From: WTJH01 sp049889695
GTDB taxonomy: Bacteria > Bacteroidota > Bacteroidia > Flavobacteriales > Flavobacteriaceae
Assembly: GCA_049889695.1 (NCBI GenBank)
Contig: JBMHCX010000014.1
Coordinates: forward strand, 8,786 to 72,785
Length of the DNA: 64,000 nucleotides
Reading direction: 5' to 3'
Part shown: positions 63,401 to 64,000 of the stretch, piece after piece
How the letters are laid out: the number at the start of each line of letters is the position of its first letter
How positions within the stretch are numbered: the first letter of the stretch is position 1
Notes under the pieces: generated by a model
Seen by the model: the letters and a program-made list of their open reading frames with translations, nothing else
What the model was told of the DNA's origin: nothing
The model's database searches: none
Program-made: the position numbers and the translations under genes

Positions 63401-64000
63401 TATGGTGTACCATTAATACTCCAACTATAGGTCGCTGAAGCAACGGCGGAAGCAACCATAAATGCATCATCATTCTCACATATTACACTTGAGCCATCTG
63501 TCGTATTTAAGTTGATAACTGGTAGGGTAACTGTTCTTATTAAAGTAGACGAGGAAATAGCTGAACAAGCCGCTGGATCTACCGTTCCTGATGCTGTCAA
63601 TGCGCGGTCATAAACAATGACATCTACTACATCATTATTTACTAAAGTGTATCCCGAACTTCCTGACAAGGTATCTGTTTGAGGATCGAATGTAGCCGTA
63701 CCTCCAAGGTTTGCATTTGTTCGATAGAGAACTGCTCCACCAACTCGGAATTCATATGACTGTCCGTTGCCGGCTGTGAAAGTTAAACTATCTCCCTGAC
63801 AAATTGTTACTGTAGAACTGTAAACGCCATTCAATCTTAGATCTGGAACGATAGTACTGTTACTAACCGTTACTGTAATGGCTGGACTGGTGAACTCCTC
63901 ACAAGTAGATCCGTTAAAGTTTGCTATGGCTACTCGACGGAATTGGGTCGTACGCAGTAAGGTCGCTCCAAAGGTATAGGTAGTTGTGGTAACTCCTGTA
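48415..64000 (-). CDS. Giant T9SS-exported SprB-like surface protein (first giant), 5' end beyond the window
   Basis: At least 5,194 residues are in view and the frame is open to base 64000, so the start and signal peptide are missing. From the N-terminal side: three complete tandem repeats of about 300 residues plus the end of a fourth, further Ig-like repeats with 'YRWESSTDNF...QFRRVAIS', 'WNNGFWG' blocks (about 58650 and 58290), about 13 Cys-containing repeats of roughly 90 residues or more, SprB-like repeats, a PKD-like domain (about 48725-48960, 'SEWLFGDNTPS') and a T9SS type B sorting domain (about 48415-48715, 'VPNVFTPNNDLVNDTF...SGTFIVIR'). It is rich in Thr, Val, Asn and Ser, with paired Cys in most repeats. 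Eight insert modules lie in the middle. It is translationally coupled to porP. Confidence 0.92.
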   Translation of the reverse strand, partial: TGVTTTTYTFGATLLRTTQFRRVAIANFNGSTCEEFTSPAITVTVSNSTIVPDLRLNGVYSSTVTICQGDSLTFTAGNGQSYEFRVGGAVLYRTNANLGGTATFDPQTDTLSGSSGYTLVNNDVVDVIVYDRALTASGTVDPAACSAISSSTLIRTVTLPVINLNTTDGSSVICENDDAFMVASAVASATYSWSINGTPYNTTNTNTITIPNINFTGLVTATISVQVSSTNGCTESDDIIIYINRVDAGTISGTQTICPNTTPANITNLISATTSLTSATITYRWESSTDNFTSVVSVVTGATSSNFTFTGPLTQDTQFRRVAISTFSAVACEEATSPAISITLSSTVVAGLRVGGTPAPTTTNICRGDNITFTGTGGQSYEFRVGGAVLFRTNANGGGTATFDPLTDTISGSLPYLFLNNDVVDVIVYDRALTASGTVDPNACSAISSSITVTVEIPPVVTISTSDGSNVGCENTGVEVTATNVPGATYLWSINTTPLPPTTTNTTTIPAGNLTGLTTATISVQVSTTGTCIVSESFTLFINTVNAGTVSGTQAICAGAIPSPIVSTALASSTQASATITYRWESSTDNFVSVVSPTGVTSSVLTFTSGLIRDTQFRRVAISTINGVSCEEFTTPAVSITISNTFNAVLVNNATTAPATITLCQGDPITFRGRNGQSYEFRVGGTVLFRTNAGPSGDATFDPLTDTISGTAGYTLLNNDVVDVVAYDQSLTASGTVDPSACSDISDSFRISRVVPPAITVNTADFTNIVCDNQPAFVVATSIPSATYTWNLGGVQPLGTTTTNTITISALDLAGLTTVTVNVSVVSGAASCTSSSSFILFVNRLDAGTITATQAVVCSSGVPGPILGATTATTSLTSTTITYRWESSTDNFTTVISATGTTSSNLTFTAPLSQTTQFRRVAISNYNGVLCEDASVFVEIFVTPALLGGTISPTSNNGRTISPTLQTVCFGEPGPTLEVTGSVAGPQITYQWQQSIDNFGTDITNITSATGISFTPSTTISRTIYYRRQVISNAGGGACEAFSNVFRLDINEIDPGRLDTTGTGTYCYGSIPPNILSLVDATSSFGTIRYEWQVSYSRGVSFTVIPGETNTGYSPPSLTSTDTWYRRIAYSTRAGVECFEASPWIEYNILPEINAGDLLNDQVICEGDIPGDIAITGATPAVAGQVTYTFQESTDSATWTDLTSGTNVYSFNAATAPTVTTYYRVKITTSSGSPTIPTSQTNILFSESGAVSITAGEIYGIYINSQLYQVVTSATVTNTDGIGGALETLINNTAPGINAVYYPVANVLNIQPFPGNTAVTGTSSTVTTIDIRLLTTIAATDVCESYTNPIIIEVVPAPFVNQVASAAPFGTQEVCVNSPITPPRFEFGGSAASVVIQNLPDAYTPIPLPVGTGTATIIQNNVNSNWWRISGTTRFEIQGTPVNQGDEGTIRIVTDPAAPCITLDSVDYTFDVTPPPITPSVIMMDFYDQDYAVINSGGQWFNNTVCQDAPPGATPSTEFFTCYTNTGLFGTFTTEFDWNVFPAAAGTIVENNVQVSTFNFAGSDPNAGDVFTITISGTTFTATSTTLDGLGQAFEAAISAMTTITVDYDVATNQLVVRSTVANTSFPVQRVNDPNSDAIISAPSTANATQSATMNWNPLFGSGVVTTTNRAYIQVRARGCGGTYSNWQTVEIWMVEDQIPATGVPTITAPIDPNVTLCDGFTSGYVPDCEINATFTAQFPSVQFFSGAANNQNDFSELEWEVTNIVPGDPAVQTPGTIDSTTGVLTWNNGFWGQFTVRVRPIGCDGSIGSWISRTYRIGEEDPVIPEIIPVFGTLPVCPTSTTGSPSTQLFTNSDANWYILGGDYSSIVTGTNAWQNTILDENTGQIQSNFGSGDLELFWDNNFWGTVFIETEPALCPGDRDRYAITIPRPATIRPRPGANNNQQICPDETLSTIEFDILGGSNLQATVTFSPTLTDEFGNNAVLQNNNLTQQLSIIALTTISSSTSGTTYRVSINNNDYTYTSTNTETTDQVGQGLAAAIAFDSTVTVGYNSTSNELEIGGIAGNPFNIVGNQPVGAGVELELPVTTAGQSLFSISTVPLVTLTPGRYQYVVTTFEVFPGTASCTTASFTGQLEVYNPLSIDIVQGTVTETVCALSTITPIIYDVIGAGNVSVTGLPAGLRGNLAGGQFVISGRPTVNPAAPTTFNYTIVADGSIFGCSSATVTNQIVVQPTPNLSLTSSLTTRIQTVCHGDDIVDVTYEVSNPAYTINLTNPSVLTDLGLEGRNYSRPQVTEITFTGTSLVTETYTLEINNRSYTATTTPTNSGVELANLFFNLTAADTSLRITPQVITAGLPANTATLRLTHNNSGIAFNVIDRSPATGTITITQSIETTPSYFRIFGTVSSTITANATVTTSRLYQLEASGPNCAATSTLTGIINVNPTTSAVIVSGALDGTAVCDGDNVEILQFDVYGATAVTPTTSVVNPAWISITPIGGGGAAQRYRITANPNINNTIAGTFNFEYALVGSTFGCNTSTPTISGSVVVNASEQLNLLSAPGTVSQTFANGSAICIDDRIVDIRYEVVGSAQAVNAPVGLPPGVTGSYVPRQQISEIEITAASLIVTTTTASEVYTINVNGQNISIAGGGANTTLDQLGQAMAFRIDLEPAVSATYNTVSNTIRITADVAGVNFTVYPPFSTNNLRFSNPIMVSTAGIYLISGSPNITAAPGIYNFTLSTQGASCNPAIVNGRIEVVENSTVSLTTASPTINQTLCDNTPIQAIEYQVGGGAAGVIVEGLPDGVGFTLDPVTNILTVSGTVLTNDWAIRTYTYTITTIGNINGCEETSVSGNITVEPNDYLDVLSGAINQTICQGNAIEPLEIHYWGDPLITLNITALPPGLTTNFGLERQLSVVEYGTAAIPLLANESYSIFINSSQYTYVSFVGDNSLTVVNALVGSIMADPNREVTATVSGTAIALEGLTVGQTFSVNTLQEANPNPPFNAPNITPNLPVMVNGPKVLTITGTPTVLGVQNFTVTTDNSNCVAQTETIQIEVQANATVSLTSAVGTDDQSICEGEGIVPITYTFGASTNQANAFGLPAGLFTQVTTQTLTIQGTPTVSVDVPTAYRYSVTTTNSLCNETTVYGFIVVNPNEEITLTSAPVIVNVCQNDPITPIEFEFSGTGAVNIISPTIFLPDGLSGATSNITTQTITVEVSGTGGPAGEEYYVILDGRSYRYVTAAASETATVIRDGLLAAIIDPLVSDTTSGTNQIVFEANTAGFLFETRLISDDNSANLRVVASEAVTGIFTVTGTPTLLASPTLYNFTVTTPGSQCASDTATARIQVNSASSLTLTSGNPVVNQCGDTAIPPIEFQIGGGGEFGSLTFTPITPGAPAVNGMTASYNNITGQLSIGGNLISNVTSSPYVYSYTINTINNPNGCDEASYTSSITILPNDTITLMPGSAPLVQQVCVQSDISTVTLQLGGGAFSYTITWTGGNPGIFDSYNPTTKVISLTGFAGIAVASPTIYPYAITTTGICSSVTISGSIEIVPLSTMNLISPTLRLDQQTGNAAICLNDPIQDIQYQLGGGAINARLTFPTLLPGDQLGIGLLGPDANNIVTISTISIPNFTISQTTIFPYEIETVNANGCAPEIVAVGNIQMHPIPSVNETVILNEDVTNISCNGANDGSIIIPTSPITEFQRRIAGGQLAEAQVDRVYWSGATPTLLEVVSIDINGTAFNHTVVEDIPGSGVSESINSIFQDLVDQINRSGLDVRATLLLDTSFVPPVDYIRLESLTAGLAFTAQGTNTTSGLASTTITNVTANRAANYQFTWTGNVVINGISSTIVRSGLSQTNLPPGEYYLSVSINGCTSNPQLTPVVITEPDAITVTVTTCEESAKVDIIGGTAPYTVRLLRETLNASNQLVNIPVETRPNIYSPGTTFSALTPGGNYIAQIFDANSANSTNTFSGCYEEVAFRVTSGISINVAAVEALIQADLCNEQPVNIPEGSIAALSTIPSSTVWITGGSGDFDYEWLDDNNRIVNSEAFINPTENLYPGVYVLVITDNLLGCDYRETFTLTGEPDITIEASAATNPLPIPWFPSSPSITTSTTTSTTSTNTVIDSLVELQCVDDRATLGVDVITTSLRGYNITWTNLLTGSTAGSGATLSDVEEGIYEARINFGGSCDYYYRFEVREPSPIGIREVSEARIESLCVGAIGSTIQFELTGPNAARAQEVTLNNALSERPVANNGRYFVTFNNLDETTIGIINANTGSTSGTIRLDYEIAYDTLCDPFEGNIEINRLFLPQQIDFNAIVYRPIDCSNNDYPFGIIQISADPILTGEDESSALIVWEGDVDDPDLPGYRETEFSAYLPWSIDPVDYGMSSQQRDAAGLPRVFDGQNTYLFNIQYPGEYRYTIYTGTGSATCPVGSGTIVIEDESSISQLQITSLDVTQPGCGASLGEIELDIDDDTIVPPLDIVWEQFSTTTAITTQTQVVNVVINGVVSQTTVSQTVQVQQWIELPQYRGQARLRNVPNGVYRATLSDGRGVDNACASGNITTRNINISSEGINITNFEIEDVPFTGADANDCSVSVLSDATFNINSNITNARNFFVINLTHDGNTIFSDTRISNGGNERANPGHFVSAAEVVMSRRGSFFRVNNLEPGEYTLRVGQLSTTSSDTICEQIYIFNVAEYEPITWTGDTEINISPCDNQALVTAQVQGGRPFILPNGEVLYQYEWTFRPYNDEGVFDGTIQEFFSETIILNRPGQLSLTVIDSRCSFDLTESISFEVDYEYPPFTVSPELIDPATGERVFSLPPSCGDDANDGQIFLSVDGGRPPYVINWYKENPLPEFNDPNAEFPGFEPLPAYRGSTRLTDLQAGNYRISIVSLNNECSDNNIQGNNAFNFIQDIVVQPNRDLYILDGPYVDEDLCRQLPGRLIIDVYDNLQGALTFTYNGELVLTDDINRISDRTYTLLIAEPQANAELIISNAEGCRISTSISLGVGDPNFTYSSINYESVGTILAREEVTFENTSTDPFIESEWLFGDNTPSVRVPVLRDSIIPVRHAYGISGTYFATLRISNEIGCTEETTQPIIVGKGYNILVPNVFTPNNDLVNDTFKPLFSGFRSMQFTIYDYRGNVVYTENQEVETDSNYEPLVIEGWDAENAADSPYYVYTAVGTTLFGDVIVERSGTFIVIR
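52590..60255 (-). repeat. Eight insert modules in the first giant
   Basis: Related segments of about 75-100 residues lie at about 60030-60255, 59100-59345, 57785-58025, 56872-57135, 55921-56180, 55033-55290, 54150-54395 and 52590-52885. The shared pattern is 'x-Y-x-I-x-I-N-x-x-x-Y-x-Y-x-x' (for example 'EIYGIYINSQLYQV', 'TYRVSINNNDYTYT', 'SYSIFINSSQYTYV'), a helix such as 'QVGQGLAAAI', then 'V-x-A-x-x-x-x-x-x-I-x-I' and 'A-G-x-x-F-x-V'. They match the three modules in the second giant. Confidence 0.75.
61147..63834 (-). repeat. Three tandem repeats of about 897 bases in the first giant
   Basis: The motif 'GQSYEFRVGG' recurs at about 63765, 62868 and 61974, and 'YRWESSTDNF' recurs with the same period (899, 897 or 903 bases depending on the point measured), giving units of 298-301 residues. 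Each unit contains 'CxGDxITFxGxxGQSYEFRVGGxVLFRTN', 'NNDVVDVIxYDxxLTASGTVDPxAC' and an Ig-like half ending 'FRRVAIS'. The sequence up to 64000 encodes the end of one more unit ('QFRRVAIANFNGSTCEEF'). Confidence 0.9.

Noticed and set aside
63832..63834. Apparent start of the first giant at a TTG at 63834
   Set aside because: The frame stays open to base 64000 and encodes the tail of another copy of the same repeat, with no signal peptide at this point. The gene continues beyond the window.
37227..64000. Giant frames as non-ribosomal peptide or polyketide synthases
   Set aside because: No condensation, adenylation, ketosynthase or carrier motifs are present. The repeats are extracellular Ig-like, PKD-like and SprB-like, and both proteins end in T9SS sorting domains.

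Overview
The window looks like a chromosomal segment of a member of the Bacteroidota, most probably class Flavobacteriia. The supporting signs are giant surface proteins ending in type IX secretion (T9SS) type B sorting domains with a PorP/SprF partner, DUF4199- and DUF4252-type proteins, a CarB of about 950 residues, -7 promoter boxes matching the Bacteroidota consensus TAnnTTTG, and AT-rich, densely packed genes. I cannot name a genus. There is no tRNA, rRNA, CRISPR array, insertion sequence or prophage that I can see, and no gene-free stretch exceeds 300 bases.

Positions 1-37224 are mostly core metabolism and housekeeping. From the left: the 5' part of priA and a YihY membrane protein (minus strand); rlmH-rdgB and two poorly characterised genes leading into purB; a pair of DUF4252-like genes (minus); a secreted S41 peptidase; and a vitamin B12 uptake locus, in which a TonB-dependent receptor lies behind a cobalamin riboswitch and a BtuFCD-type ABC importer is divergently transcribed. 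Next come carB, rpmH, a small membrane/TPR-like protein, an alpha/beta hydrolase, a small GNAT protein, mtaB, an orphan peptide-type substrate-binding lipoprotein and rpmE2. A tight plus-strand run follows (DUF4199 protein, glycosyltransferase, phosphosugar mutase, MsbA-like exporter, RsmB-like methyltransferase), then purL, then a fatty-acid locus (acyl-CoA ligase, MarR regulator with a three-copy palindromic operator, acyl-CoA dehydrogenase) closed by a strong terminator, and an M28 peptidase.

Positions 37227-64000 hold the accessory part: one minus-strand cluster of a giant T9SS protein (at least 5,194 residues, running off the right edge), a PorP/SprF protein overlapping it by 4 bases, and a second giant of 3,365 residues. 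The two giants are colinear paralogues. Both carry N-terminal Ig-like repeats, a long series of about 90-residue Cys-containing repeats, SprB-like repeats, a PKD-like domain and the sorting domain. A recurring insert module of about 75-100 residues (11 copies that I can recognise) interrupts the host repeats. This cluster is the most interesting part of the window. By analogy with SprB/SprF it is likely to make very large cell-surface filaments or adhesins, possibly for gliding or attachment.
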